Source of the DNA: UKL13-2 sp044346745
Lineage (GTDB): Bacteria > Pseudomonadota > Gammaproteobacteria > Burkholderiales > Usitatibacteraceae
DNA: 64,000 bases
Assembly: GCA_044346745.1 (NCBI GenBank)
Contig: JBIIYQ010000001.1
Coordinates: 1-64,000 of the forward strand
Direction: 5' to 3'
Each line of letters starts with the position of its first letter. The stretch's first letter is position 1. The notes beneath the pieces are model-generated. The model saw only the letters and a program-made list of their open reading frames with translations. It had not been told where the DNA came from and did not search any database. Position numbers and translations under genes: made by a program. Positions 15,582-25,214 of this stretch are shown here, one piece after another.

Positions 15582-17954
15582 TTAATTCCGAAGCGGCTTT
15601 CCGTTCTTTAGCATAAACGCGATGCGCTCTTGCGTCTTTGGCATCTTTGCCAGCGCGACAAAATGCTTGCGCTCAAGATCAATCATCCACTTTTCGTCGA
15701 CCAACGAGCCGGGCTCAATCATGCCGCCGCACAAGACCTCGGCGATGCGTGAAGAAACTTCGTAGTCATGCTCTGAAATAAACCCGCCCTCTTTCATGTT
15801 GATGAGCATCATCTTCAGCGTCGCGACACCGGTGTAACCCGCAACCGGGAACGGCGCTGCAGGAAGTGCAGGACGCCAGCCGCCCACCGCCATCGCACGG
15901 GCTTCGGTCAGTGCAACAAACAGCAGCTCATCTTTGTTAAAGACGATGCGATCGGAATCACGCAGATAACCCATCTCTTTGGCGTGCTCACCGCTCTTCG
16001 ATACTTCACCCATCGCAATCCGCGTGAAGGCCTTTTGCAGCTGCGGCATCACGTCGCCGCCTTGTGCATTGAGCGCGGCGCGAAGCGCGAGCTCCTTACA
16101 GCCTGCACCGGCGGGGAGCAGCCCCACACCCGCCTCAACCAAGCCGATGTAGCTTTCGATGGACGCCACCACTTTGTTCGAGTGCATCACGAATTCGCAG
16201 CCGCCACCCAGCGCCATGCCGTCAACTGCGGACACGACCGGAACCATCGAATGCTTGATGCGCATCGAAGTCGCTTGGAATTTCGCGACCATGGTTTCGA
16301 ATTCATCGTACTTTTGCGCTTGCAGCGCTTCGAGCGCCTTCACCAGATTGGCGCCGACGGCATACGGCGCTTCGTGCCAGATGACCGCGGCCTTGAAATC
16401 TTTCTCCGCCAAGTCGAGCGCTTGCAGTACACCGTCGAGCACTTCTTCGCCGAGCGAATGCATCTTCGACTTGAACGACAGAATCGCAACGTCTTCAAAG
16501 CCCTTTGTGGTCCAAACCCGCACGCCTTCGGTATCCAGAACAGTAGTACCTTTGTCACTCTTTTCGCCGAGCAGAAGCTCCGGAAAAATTTGGCGCTGAT
16601 ACACCGGCAAGGCCAAACGCGCCACGACGGATTTGCTCGACGCCGAGTACGAGCCTTCTTGTGCATGCACACCGACGCGCCCTGCCTCCGTCACCCACGC
16701 TGGCAACGGTACATTCGCCATTGCCTTGCCCACCGCGATGTCTTCGGCGATCCATGTGGCAATCTGCTGCCAACCCGCCGCTTGCCAGGTTTCGAACGGC
16801 CCCATCTTGTAGCCAAATCCCCAGCGGATGGCGAAATCGATGTCTCGTGCCGAGTGCGCGATATCGGCAAGTTGCACCGCGCAGTAATGCCAGAGGTCGC
16901 GGAAGATCGACCACAAGAACTCCGCTTGCGGGTTTGCCGACGCACGCAATGCGGCGATTTGCTCCGCCGGATTTTTGATCTTCAGCATCGCCGCAACTTC
17001 ATCATCAATCTTGCCGGTTGATGGTCGATAGTCTTGTGCCGCAAGATCCAGCACCAAGATGTCTTTGCCTTTCTTGGTGTAAATGCCGGCCTTGGTTTTT
17101 TGTCCAAGCGCGCCTTTGGCGATCAACGCTTGCAACCATGCCGGGCTTTGGTAGTACTTGTGCCAAGGATCGTTCGGCAGCGTATCGGCGAGTGTCTTGA
17201 TTGTAAGCGACATGGTGTCGAGGCCAACCACGTCAGAGGTTCGGTAGGTCGCGGATTTGGCGCGACCAATTGCGGGACCGGTGAGGGCATCGACGACATC
17301 AAACGGCAAATTGAATTGCGCGGTGTGATGCATCGTTGCCGCGATCGAGAACACACCAATACGGTTCGCGACAAAATTCGGCGTGTCCTTGGCGCGGACA
17401 ACGCCTTTTCCGATGGTGGTGGTCAGGAATGTTTCCAGTTGATCGAGGATTGACACCTCCGTCAGCGCGGTCGGAATCAATTCCACCAACTTCATGTAGC
17501 GCGGCGGGTTGAAGAAGTGGATGCCGCAGAAACGGTGACGCAACGCCTCCGGAAACACTTTCGACAATTCGGTAATCGACAAGCCCGAGGTGTTGGACGC
17601 GAAGATGGTTTTCTCAGAGATAAACGGCGCGACTTTTTCATACAGCGCCTTCTTCCAGTCCATGCGCTCGGAAATCGCTTCGATGATGAGGTCGCAATCG
17701 CGCAGCAGTTCAAGGTGCTCGTCGTAGTTGGCTGGCATGATCTGCGCCGCCTTGCTCTTTACGGCGAAAGGGTCTGGCGACAACTTGAGCATCCCATCGA
17801 TGGCCTTCGTCACCACGCCATTCTTTGGCCCTTCTTTCGCGGGCAAATCAAACAGGATGGTTTGGACGTTGGCATTTGTGAGGTGCGCGGCGATTTGTGC
17901 GCCCATGACACCTGCGCCAAGAACCGCAACTTTACGAATGTGGAAATTACTCAA
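15582..17954 (-). CDS. Multifunctional 3-hydroxyacyl-CoA dehydrogenase / enoyl-CoA hydratase (dehydrogenase first)
   Basis: The 790-residue enzyme has an N-terminal NAD-binding 3-hydroxyacyl-CoA dehydrogenase (GAGVMG at 13-18, HFFNPPRYMKLVELI near 175), its C-terminal helical domain, then a crotonase domain (about 500-690, DGMALGGGCEFVMHS). It performs hydration and oxidation in beta-oxidation. The domain order is the reverse of E. coli FadB. The start is TTG, supported by AGGAG seven to eight bases upstream. It is followed by the chimeric membrane-protein gene and fadA, and preceded by hairpin repeat B and a thioesterase gene. Confidence 0.92.
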   Translation of the reverse strand: MSNFHIRKVAVLGAGVMGAQIAAHLTNANVQTILFDLPAKEGPKNGVVTKAIDGMLKLSPDPFAVKSKAAQIMPANYDEHLELLRDCDLIIEAISERMDWKKALYEKVAPFISEKTIFASNTSGLSITELSKVFPEALRHRFCGIHFFNPPRYMKLVELIPTALTEVSILDQLETFLTTTIGKGVVRAKDTPNFVANRIGVFSIAATMHHTAQFNLPFDVVDALTGPAIGRAKSATYRTSDVVGLDTMSLTIKTLADTLPNDPWHKYYQSPAWLQALIAKGALGQKTKAGIYTKKGKDILVLDLAAQDYRPSTGKIDDEVAAMLKIKNPAEQIAALRASANPQAEFLWSIFRDLWHYCAVQLADIAHSARDIDFAIRWGFGYKMGPFETWQAAGWQQIATWIAEDIAVGKAMANVPLPAWVTEAGRVGVHAQEGSYSASSKSVVARLALPVYQRQIFPELLLGEKSDKGTTVLDTEGVRVWTTKGFEDVAILSFKSKMHSLGEEVLDGVLQALDLAEKDFKAAVIWHEAPYAVGANLVKALEALQAQKYDEFETMVAKFQATSMRIKHSMVPVVSAVDGMALGGGCEFVMHSNKVVASIESYIGLVEAGVGLLPAGAGCKELALRAALNAQGGDVMPQLQKAFTRIAMGEVSKSGEHAKEMGYLRDSDRIVFNKDELLFVALTEARAMAVGGWRPALPAAPFPVAGYTGVATLKMMLINMKEGGFISEHDYEVSSRIAEVLCGGMIEPGSLVDEKWMIDLERKHFVALAKMPKTQERIAFMLKNGKPLRN

Positions 17955-17996
17955 TTCAGACTCCTACGTTTCAAAAGGATAAACACTGCTTCCGGC

Positions 17997-18030
17997 GGGC
18001 AGTTTCAGGCAAAAATGCGTGGAAACGCCC
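17997..18030. repeat. Intergenic hairpin repeat, copy B
   Basis: gggcagtttcaggca, an AAAA loop and tgcgtggaaacgccc form an imperfect hairpin. It lies between the thioesterase stop and the fadB-type start. The trailing sequence gcccgtcaa...gagtttcaa is shared with copy C. Confidence 0.7.
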
Positions 18031-18045
18031 GTCAATACTAGAGTT

Positions 18046-18447
18046 TCAAATCGCCGGCAACGCGCGTGGGCTTCCGTGGTCGTCAATCGCCACATAGGTC
18101 AGCTGCGCTTCGGTTACTTTCACCACTTCGCTGCCAAAACGATGGCGCTGCGCGTAGACCTCGACGTCAATTGTGATCGACGTGCGTCCCGTCTTGATGA
18201 CCTTTGCATAGAAGCTTACCAAGTCGCCCACAAACACAGGCTCTTTAAACACAAACGAGTTCACCGCCACCGTCGCCACTTTTCCCATCGCGCGCTCTGC
18301 GGCGGGGACACTTCCGGCTAAGTCAACCTGCGCCATCACCCAGCCGCCGAAAATGGTGCCATTGGCGTTGGTGTCGGCGGGCATCGGAATGATCCGAATC
18401 GTCGGCTGACGATCTTCCGGCAATGTGACAATGACTGAACTTGGCAT
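18046..18447 (-). CDS. Acyl-CoA thioesterase, YciA-like hotdog
   Basis: The 133-residue hotdog-fold protein carries the YciA/acyl-CoA hydrolase signature NANGTIFGGWVMAQVDLAG (about 28-46), including the catalytic Asp near 42. It hydrolyses acyl-CoA to free acid and CoA. It lies 41 bases after the acyl-CoA synthetase gene in the beta-oxidation cluster, where a thioesterase could release CoA when acyl-CoAs accumulate. The length is normal for the family. Confidence 0.88.
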   Translation of the reverse strand: MPSSVIVTLPEDRQPTIRIIPMPADTNANGTIFGGWVMAQVDLAGSVPAAERAMGKVATVAVNSFVFKEPVFVGDLVSFYAKVIKTGRTSITIDVEVYAQRHRFGSEVVKVTEAQLTYVAIDDHGSPRALPAI

Positions 18448-18488
18448 GGTGAATTTCTTAGAGTTGAGCGAGTGTCGTCGGCGCCGCG

Positions 18489-20264
18489 TTAGACGGTATG
18501 GCCCTTGTACATTGCTTCGATCGCGGATTGATAGCGGCCGATGATGATGTTTCGTTTGAGCTTCAATGTTGGCGTGATGAGACCGTTATCGATCGTCCAT
18601 TTTTCTTTTGCGACGGCGACCTTGCGTACTTGGGCGTAGCCTGGAAAGGCCTTAATGCGTTTCGCGATGCGTTGCACCAAAAGCTTTTCGCCCTTGCCCT
18701 CAAGGTCGGCGGACGGATCGAGATTCGCCTCGGCCGCCGCGCGCGCCCATTGCTCGTCGTTGAGAACAACGACGGCTGCCAAATACGGTTTGCCTTCACC
18801 CAACAGCAGCACTTGCTCAAACACAGGGTCGAGCTGAATCGCCAATTCCATATCGACCGGCGGCACCTTCTCACCGTTACCCATCACGATAATGTCCTTC
18901 AAGCGACCGGTGATGGTGACGTAACCGTGCTCATCGATATGCACTTGGTCGCCCGTTCGAAGCCAACCGTCGTCGGTGAGCACCGCGCGTGTTGCATCAG
19001 CGTTATTCCAATAGCCCATCATGATGTTCGGGCCGCGCGCCAACAACTCACCGTTTTCTCCAACACGAAGCTCCACGCCGGGAACGGCGGGGCCGATGCT
19101 GTGCGGATTGTTCTTTTCCAGCAAATTGACCGTCAGCAGTGGTGAGGCTTCCGACAAGCCGTAGCCCTGACAGATTGGCAGACCCAACCCGATAAACACT
19201 TTTGCCACGTCGGGCGAAAGCGCGGCACCGCCGGAAATCGCAAACTTCAACTTGCCGCCGAGTCGATCCAGCAATTTGCGCGCGACCAGCTTTTCAAGCA
19301 CAGGCCACAGCAGGTACTGTGGCTTCCAACTGCCGCGTCCATGCTCGTACTCAAACTTATTCCAGCCCGTGTCGACCGCAAACTCAAATAATTTGCGGCG
19401 GATGGGTGAGGATTTCTTCAACTGATCGTTGATCGCGGCGTAGAACCGCTCATAGATCCGCGGCACCGAAAAGATGATGGTCGGCTGAACAATTCGGAAG
19501 TCTTCCGCCAACTGCGGGATCGAGCGCGAAAACACCATCGACGCCCCCGACACCACGTTGAGGTAGTAGTCACACGTCCGTTCAAACATGTGTGACAGGG
19601 GCAGAAACGACAGGAAGACATCTTCAGGATAAACGTCGTACACCGCGAGGCCAGATTGCACATTGGCCAGCATATTTCGGTGCGACAGCATGACGCCTTT
19701 GGGTCTGCCCGTCGTACCACTGGTGTAGACAATGGTTGCCAGATCGCCGCCCGTCGTTGGCGGGCGTTCATAGCTGCCTGGCTCGTCGGGTAACCAATCA
19801 GCGAGCGAGGAGAGACGCGGCTCGTCGGCATCAACAACCGGCTTGATCGAAATGATTCGCTTGATGGTGTGAAGCTGGTCAGCAACAGTCTTGAGGCGCT
19901 TCCAGTGCTCCTCACCGTCAATCACGATGACTTTGACGCTCGCGTCGTTCAGGATATAGGCGACGTTGTCTGGCCGGTCGTCGACAAATAGTGGAACCGG
20001 CACCATGCCGTTGGCATACGCCGCTTGGTCGAACAACACCCAACTCGAGCTGTTTTTCATCATCAGCGCGATACGGTCACCATGCACAAACCCATCGCGC
20101 CGGAGCCCCTCTCGTGCACGCGCCACTTGCTCGCCGATTTCCCGCCACGAGGTGCTTACCCACTCTTTGGTCGCGCTGTCATAGTCGCGATAGGCGGGCG
20201 CATTCGGCGATGTGCGACAGCGCAGGGCAAATACGTCGGCGATGGTCGCGTTATCTTCAAACAT
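18489..20264 (-). CDS. Long-chain acyl-CoA synthetase (AMP-forming)
   Basis: The protein has the adenylate-forming P-loop VYTSGTTGRPKGVMLSH, the acceptor motif GYGLSEASPL, the hinge TGRLKDIIVMGNGEKV and a C-terminal Lys-rich end (TLKLKRNI). It activates fatty acids to acyl-CoA. The given start (MFEDNATIADVFALRC) yields 591 residues, the family's usual length. The frame stays open to a TGATG-coupled ATG at 20450 that would add 62 non-conserved-looking residues. Either start is possible, and neither has a strong ribosome site. It sits between a DUF4442 thioesterase and a YciA-like thioesterase. Confidence 0.88.
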   Translation of the reverse strand: MFEDNATIADVFALRCRTSPNAPAYRDYDSATKEWVSTSWREIGEQVARAREGLRRDGFVHGDRIALMMKNSSSWVLFDQAAYANGMVPVPLFVDDRPDNVAYILNDASVKVIVIDGEEHWKRLKTVADQLHTIKRIISIKPVVDADEPRLSSLADWLPDEPGSYERPPTTGGDLATIVYTSGTTGRPKGVMLSHRNMLANVQSGLAVYDVYPEDVFLSFLPLSHMFERTCDYYLNVVSGASMVFSRSIPQLAEDFRIVQPTIIFSVPRIYERFYAAINDQLKKSSPIRRKLFEFAVDTGWNKFEYEHGRGSWKPQYLLWPVLEKLVARKLLDRLGGKLKFAISGGAALSPDVAKVFIGLGLPICQGYGLSEASPLLTVNLLEKNNPHSIGPAVPGVELRVGENGELLARGPNIMMGYWNNADATRAVLTDDGWLRTGDQVHIDEHGYVTITGRLKDIIVMGNGEKVPPVDMELAIQLDPVFEQVLLLGEGKPYLAAVVVLNDEQWARAAAEANLDPSADLEGKGEKLLVQRIAKRIKAFPGYAQVRKVAVAKEKWTIDNGLITPTLKLKRNIIIGRYQSAIEAMYKGHTV

Positions 20265-20449
20265 CAGATAACGGGTGCCGCGACGATTCTGCAAGACGGA
20301 TGCTTGGGATGTTGGGACCAACCGGATTCCTTGCAATGCGGGACGCGACTCGGGGAATCGCGTCCATTGATCTACACGGCCTCTGGCCACCACGCTGGCC
20401 GACCAGCGGAGCAAATTATACGTTCCCGCGTCAGCCACCGCGCTCGACA

Positions 20450-20932
20450 TCACCTAGCCGCCACCGACTTTCTCGGGCTCACCCACATCACCACATCGGC
20501 ATGACAGACAACCGAGCCTGCACGGTCCCGGATGTCTGCACGGACGATGACTTCCCGCGCGGGTCCATCGGCAATATCGTCGGCGACACAGGTGACCTCA
20601 ACATCGGTCTCTGCTTTCTTTAAATACTGCACGTTCATGCCCTTTGGCAGCCAACGCATGTTCTGCGACAGGCTGGCTTCCATCATGGTTCCCGCGCCGA
20701 TCTCGGCCAAATTGCAAAGTGCAATCGCGTGCACGGTTTGGATATGGTTGTGAACTGCGCGCCGTTTGGGCATGGAGACGCGCGAAAAGCCGGGGCGCAG
20801 CTCTTGAAAGGTCGGGCGAATCGTCGAAAAGTACGGCGCCTTCCAGCAAATGATTTTCGAGAACAGCCACTTTCCGAGTGGCTTGCTGGAAAGCGTTGTC
20901 CAAAGACCAAGTACTCGATTATTGGCGCTCAT
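20450..20932 (-). CDS. DUF4442 / PaaI-like hotdog thioesterase
   Basis: The 160-residue protein of the DUF4442 hotdog family has ETDVEV and DRAGSVVCHADVVMWVS, the typical last strands. Its centre, VHAIALCNLAEIGAGTMMEAS, is the hotdog helix. It is probably an acyl-CoA thioesterase or acyl carrier. The ATG overlaps the upstream hydrolase stop as ATGA, which decides this start over one 14 codons earlier. The stop overlaps the next frame as TGATG. It is part of the fatty-acid cluster. Confidence 0.8.
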   Translation of the reverse strand: MSANNRVLGLWTTLSSKPLGKWLFSKIICWKAPYFSTIRPTFQELRPGFSRVSMPKRRAVHNHIQTVHAIALCNLAEIGAGTMMEASLSQNMRWLPKGMNVQYLKKAETDVEVTCVADDIADGPAREVIVRADIRDRAGSVVCHADVVMWVSPRKSVAAR

Positions 20933-21759
20933 GCAGAGATCAATCCTTCTACCGTTTGGCGCGCGCGTTGCCACGCAGGCGAATGCCCGCCCAGCTTGAA
21001 GAACCCAAAATGGCCGATTCGCTTTTCACCTAGCTCGTTCGGCGCAAAGTGTTTACGAGAAAGCGGTGCGTTTTCAAACAGCAGATGCAGCTGGTCGCAG
21101 GCCGGCTTTGGGATGTAGTCGTCGTCGGTGAAACTCCACGATTCAATCGGAGACTTAAACGCACCGAAACTGGTGACAAGTTTTTGTCCTGTCTGGTCAA
21201 CGTAGTAATCCGGGTGCCTGCACCACCGCGCCCAAGTCAGCGCCATGCTGCGCGACAGGTCGCCAACTTTCTTCAGTTTTCGGCCTGGAAAGTAGCCGAA
21301 TACACGTGTGGCTAATGGCATCGCGATGAACCAAAGGTAAAACAGGCGCCACGGCTGATGATGATTGTGCCGCCAGTAGCCCGTGCCGCTGCCCACCGTG
21401 AAAAGTGCATCGACCTCGCGATTGTGTTTCGCAAAACCAATCAACTGCCCGCCCAGTGAATGACCGGAGACGGCTAGCGGAACATTGTGTTTGATGGCTT
21501 CGGTTTTGCAAGCAAGGATCATCGTATCGAGGTCCTCGGCCCAATCGTCGAAAGTGATGTCAACGCCGCGTAGCGACGCGGGCGCATTGAAGCCGGAAAG
21601 ACGATAGTCAAACGTCGCGACAACAAATCCTGCCTCCGCCAAAAACTCGGCGTATGCAGTGTAGTAGTCTTGCCGCACCGCCATCGCCGGGGCGATCAAG
21701 ACCACTCCCTTGACCGGCGTGACGGGATGGAACCAGGTTGGCGAGAGGCGTTCGATCAT
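20929..21759 (-). CDS. Alpha/beta hydrolase
   Basis: The protein of about 276 residues has the nucleophile elbow GHSLGG (Ser near 117), an N-terminal core (VKGVVLIAPAMAVRQDYY) and a likely catalytic His in KRIGHFGFF near the C-terminus. It resembles the serine aminopeptidase S33-like hydrolases annotated as putative esterases or lipases. TTG two codons upstream is an alternative start, lying directly after the preceding stop (TAGTTGCGCATG). It lies between the ECH-first multifunctional gene and the DUF4442 gene and may release fatty acids from esters for oxidation, which is inferred. Confidence 0.82.
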   Translation of the reverse strand: MIERLSPTWFHPVTPVKGVVLIAPAMAVRQDYYTAYAEFLAEAGFVVATFDYRLSGFNAPASLRGVDITFDDWAEDLDTMILACKTEAIKHNVPLAVSGHSLGGQLIGFAKHNREVDALFTVGSGTGYWRHNHHQPWRLFYLWFIAMPLATRVFGYFPGRKLKKVGDLSRSMALTWARWCRHPDYYVDQTGQKLVTSFGAFKSPIESWSFTDDDYIPKPACDQLHLLFENAPLSRKHFAPNELGEKRIGHFGFFKLGGHSPAWQRARQTVEGLISA

Positions 21760-21765
21760 GCGCAA

Positions 21766-23796
21766 CTAAATCGTCGACCAACCGGTGTCCGGCGCGAACC
21801 GCGCACCGTACTTCGCTTCGAGCGCTTTGGCCTCTTCGAGCAGTTTGTCTTTCCCTGCGCTCTTCAAGTAATTGATTGGGCCGCCACGATGCGGGGCGAA
21901 TCCCGTGCCAAAAATGACGCCAGCGTCGCATAAATCCGCATCGGTCACGATGCCTTCACGCACACATGCGACGGCCTCGTTGACCGCAGGAAGTGTCATA
22001 CGCATCCACAACGGCGCGAGATCGACCGTACCGGAACCGTTCGACTTCTGTGGCCTTCCGTTGACCCATTTGTAAAAACCTTCGCCGGTTTTCTTGCCCA
22101 ACTTTTTAGCGGCAACCAGCTCTTGGATTTTTTTCGGTTGTGGATTGCCGGGTTTGTGCAACTCCGTCCCGACTGCGAGTCCTACATCCAGCCCGACCGT
22201 GTCGGCCAACTCGATCGGCCCCATCGGCATGCCAAATTCTTTCGCGGCAGCGTCGATGGTTTCAGCAGGAATACCTTCTTCCAACATCACTTGGGCTTCG
22301 GTCATGTATGGCGTCAGGATGCGATTGACGAGGAAGCCGGGCGCCGACTTCACCGGCAGTGGCAGTTTGTCGATCTTCTTCACAAAAATCTGCGAGAGCT
22401 TCATCACGTCTTCTGACGTCTGCGGCCCCTGCACGATCTCGACCAACATCATCATCGCAACGGGATTGAAAAAGTGGATACCGACGAGCCGCTCCGGGCG
22501 CGCCAAGCCGACGGAGAGTTCCTGCAACGGAATCGACGACGTATTGGTGGCCAGAATGGCCGATGGTTTAAGGCGCGGCTCAATGGAGGCGTACAACTTC
22601 TTTTTGATTTCCGCGTTTTCGACAATAGCCTCAATCACCAAATCGCAGTGCGCAACACCGTCGCCCTTCACATCGGGAATCAAACGATCCATTGCTGCCT
22701 GCACCAGATGCGCTTCCTTCAGCTTTTTCTTGTAAAGCGCGGCTGCGCGTTTGATGGCCGGCGCGATACGTTCATGATCGAGATCTTGCAGCGTGACCGT
22801 CATGCCTTTGAACGCGCACCACGCGGCGATATCACCGCCCATCACACCGGCACCAATCACATGGACGTGTTTGATCTCGGTTGAACCCGAGCCGAGCGCT
22901 TTCAAGCGATCTTGCAGTTTGAAAATACGAATGAGGTTGCGCGCTGTCGGGTGCTCGAACAACTTCTGCATCGAGCTGTCGGCATCCGCCGGCACATTAC
23001 GCGGGTCACCGCCGTACTTCTCCCACAAATCAATGATGGCGTACGGCGCAGGATAGTGATCGCGCCTAGCTTTCTTCGCCACTTGTTTGCGCGACGCATT
23101 CGCCACGATGCCGCGAATGATCGGCCAGTTGGTGACTGCATCTTTCAGTGCCGGCTGATGCGGCGCGGGCGGTTTTTGCAGCAGCATCATAGCGGCGTTG
23201 GCGAAGTGACGACGCGGCGTCACCACGTCGACCAAGCCCATGCGCTTGGCAGTTTTTCCGTTCACCGCGCGGCCGGTCAGCATCAGCCCCAACGCCTGAC
23301 CTGCGCCGATCAACTTCGGCATACGCATCGCACCACCCCAACCGGGGACGATACCAATCATTACTTCAGGCAGCGCCATCTTGGTTTTTGGGCCGTCATC
23401 GGCGATGCGATAACGGCATGCGAGTGCCAACTCTGTTCCGCCGCCCATGCAGAAGCCGTGAATCATCGCGACGGTTGGAAACGGCAATGCCTCAACTTGA
23501 TCGAACACATCGAGACCCAACTTGGTCATCGCACCTGCTTCTTCCACAGTTTGAAAGCTGGTGAATTCGTCGATATCCGCACCGGCGGCGAAACCGTTGT
23601 CCTTCGCCGATTGAATCGCCAGACCCTTGACCGGATTCGCTTTCAGGTGCGCACAGACGTCGCCGAGCTCGCGCAACGCTTCCGACGAAAACGTGTTGGT
23701 GGAATCCGGGGTGCCGTCGGGTTTGGCGCGATCAAAGGTTAGAAAGCCGAGGCCGTTGGGTTCGACCTGAAGGCGCCAGTGTTTCCAGTTCTGCAT
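21766..23796 (-). CDS. Enoyl-CoA hydratase / 3-hydroxyacyl-CoA dehydrogenase (hydratase first)
   Basis: The 676-residue enzyme has an N-terminal crotonase domain (about 10-200, FAAGADIDEFTS and HGFCMGGGTELALACRYRI). It is followed by an NAD-binding dehydrogenase (VIGAGVMGGDIAAW near 310-325; HFFNPVAMMMLVEIV near 440) and its C-terminal domain. This is the classical FadB/FadJ order. The ATG follows GGAGCAGCAC. It is paired with the FadI-type thiolase just upstream (about 120 bases, containing hairpin C) and with a FadE-type dehydrogenase, so it probably forms a second complete oxidation module. Confidence 0.92.
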   Translation of the reverse strand: MQNWKHWRLQVEPNGLGFLTFDRAKPDGTPDSTNTFSSEALRELGDVCAHLKANPVKGLAIQSAKDNGFAAGADIDEFTSFQTVEEAGAMTKLGLDVFDQVEALPFPTVAMIHGFCMGGGTELALACRYRIADDGPKTKMALPEVMIGIVPGWGGAMRMPKLIGAGQALGLMLTGRAVNGKTAKRMGLVDVVTPRRHFANAAMMLLQKPPAPHQPALKDAVTNWPIIRGIVANASRKQVAKKARRDHYPAPYAIIDLWEKYGGDPRNVPADADSSMQKLFEHPTARNLIRIFKLQDRLKALGSGSTEIKHVHVIGAGVMGGDIAAWCAFKGMTVTLQDLDHERIAPAIKRAAALYKKKLKEAHLVQAAMDRLIPDVKGDGVAHCDLVIEAIVENAEIKKKLYASIEPRLKPSAILATNTSSIPLQELSVGLARPERLVGIHFFNPVAMMMLVEIVQGPQTSEDVMKLSQIFVKKIDKLPLPVKSAPGFLVNRILTPYMTEAQVMLEEGIPAETIDAAAKEFGMPMGPIELADTVGLDVGLAVGTELHKPGNPQPKKIQELVAAKKLGKKTGEGFYKWVNGRPQKSNGSGTVDLAPLWMRMTLPAVNEAVACVREGIVTDADLCDAGVIFGTGFAPHRGGPINYLKSAGKDKLLEEAKALEAKYGARFAPDTGWSTI

Positions 23797-23854
23797 GTGC
23801 TGCTCCGAGAGTGCGATGTTTTGATTACTCGAACTTGCAAACTCGCCTATCCAC

Positions 23855-23888
23855 GGGCAGTTCCAAGCATTTTTGGCTCGAAACGCCC
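23855..23888. repeat. Intergenic hairpin repeat, copy C
   Basis: gggcagttccaagca, a T-rich loop and ggctcgaaacgccc form a hairpin. It sits after the FadI-type thiolase stop and before the multifunctional enzyme. The trailing gcccgtcaagcagcgagtttcaa matches copy B closely. Confidence 0.7.
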
Positions 23889-23915
23889 GTCAAGCAGCGA
23901 GTTTCAATTTTCTAG

Positions 23916-25208
23916 TTACGGACGTTCGAGAAGCATGGCGCCGCCCTGCCCGCCGCCAATACAAAGGCTGGCCGCCGCGCGTTTGCCGCCGGTGCGCTCC
24001 AGGGTTTTCAACGCATGCAACACAACACGCGCGCCGGACGCGCCGATCGGATGTCCGATCGCAATCGCGCCACCATCGACGTTGAATTTCGAACGATCCA
24101 ACGCGCCGAACTTTGCAAATGCCGCGTCGTCGAGACCGAGCTTCTCTTTGCAGTAGGCTTCTGATTCCCACGCCGCGAGACAGCCGAGCGCTTGCGCCGC
24201 GAACGCTTCGTTAATCTCGAGACAATCGAGATCTTTAAGGCCGAGGCCTTTGCGCAGCAACATCGGTGTGATGGCGTGCACGGGGCCCAAGCCCATCTCT
24301 GCTGGATCAAGCGCGCTCCATTGCGAATCGACAATCGCGCCAAGCGGCTTCAGATCATATTTCGCGACCGCTTCTTCGGACGCCAGGATCAGCATTGCCG
24401 CACCGTCAGTCACCTGCGATGAATTGCCCGCTGTGACATTGCCGTAGTTCTTGTCAAACACTGGACGCAGTTTTGCCAAGCGTTCCGGCGTTGAATCAGT
24501 ACGCACCCCGTCGTCTTCCTTGTAGACCACACCTTTTGAATCGATCAACGGTTCGATCTCAGAAAAATGCCCAGCCGCTCTTCCCGCGAGTACACGTTGG
24601 TGTGAATCCGCCGCGAATGCATCCATCATCTGTCGCGTGATGCCGAATCGCTTCGCGACAATCTCTGCCGTCTGCCCCATTGAAAGCTTGACGATTGGAT
24701 CGGTGAGACCTTTCAGAATGGCGATCACGGGTGCTAAGTAGCTCAGCCGAAACTGGGTCGCCACGCCTGCGCGTTGGCCAAACGACTTTGCCGCGTACCA
24801 ATCGGCGAGCCAGTTCACCATGGCAGGGCCAAACAACAACGGCGCATGGCTCATCGCGTCGGTTCCACCTGCCAGCACGAGATGGGATTTGCCGGCCTGG
24901 ATATTGACGTAAGCCGAGTCCAATGCCTGCATGCCGGATGCGCAGTTACGCATCACGGTCCACGCCGGCACTTTGTCGCCGCAGCCAACACGAAGCGCCA
25001 CGACTCGGCCGATGTTCGCTTCATCAGCACTCGGCATCGCCGCTCCAACGATGACTTCGTCGAATGCGGTGGGCGCGAAGTTCTGGCGCGCGAGTAATGG
25101 CCGCGCACAGCCCACAGCCAAATCACCACCTGAGAACGGACCGAGCTTTCCCTTGGACTTCAAAAACGGTGTGCGTGCGCCATCAACGACATACACTTTT
25201 TTCATCAT
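23916..25208 (-). CDS. fadI: Acetyl-CoA acyltransferase (FadI-type thiolase)
   Basis: The protein of about 430 residues has the nucleophile in MRNCASGMQ (Cys near 89), the GHPIGASGAR motif and a terminal CIGGGQGGAMLLE. The length and N-terminus (VDGARTPFLKSKGKLGPFSG) fit the FadI class rather than FadA. Tandem ATG codons follow AGGGG; the first is used here, and a TTG precedes it. It lies only seven bases from the FadE-type gene stop, so the two are cotranscribed. It completes the second beta-oxidation module. Confidence 0.92.
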   Translation of the reverse strand: MMKKVYVVDGARTPFLKSKGKLGPFSGGDLAVGCARPLLARQNFAPTAFDEVIVGAAMPSADEANIGRVVALRVGCGDKVPAWTVMRNCASGMQALDSAYVNIQAGKSHLVLAGGTDAMSHAPLLFGPAMVNWLADWYAAKSFGQRAGVATQFRLSYLAPVIAILKGLTDPIVKLSMGQTAEIVAKRFGITRQMMDAFAADSHQRVLAGRAAGHFSEIEPLIDSKGVVYKEDDGVRTDSTPERLAKLRPVFDKNYGNVTAGNSSQVTDGAAMLILASEEAVAKYDLKPLGAIVDSQWSALDPAEMGLGPVHAITPMLLRKGLGLKDLDCLEINEAFAAQALGCLAAWESEAYCKEKLGLDDAAFAKFGALDRSKFNVDGGAIAIGHPIGASGARVVLHALKTLERTGGKRAAASLCIGGGQGGAMLLERP

Positions 25209-25214
25209 CAACCC

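Noticed and set aside
15984..17021. 345-codon plus-strand frame
   Set aside because: It lies entirely antisense to the multifunctional beta-oxidation gene and results from its codon bias.
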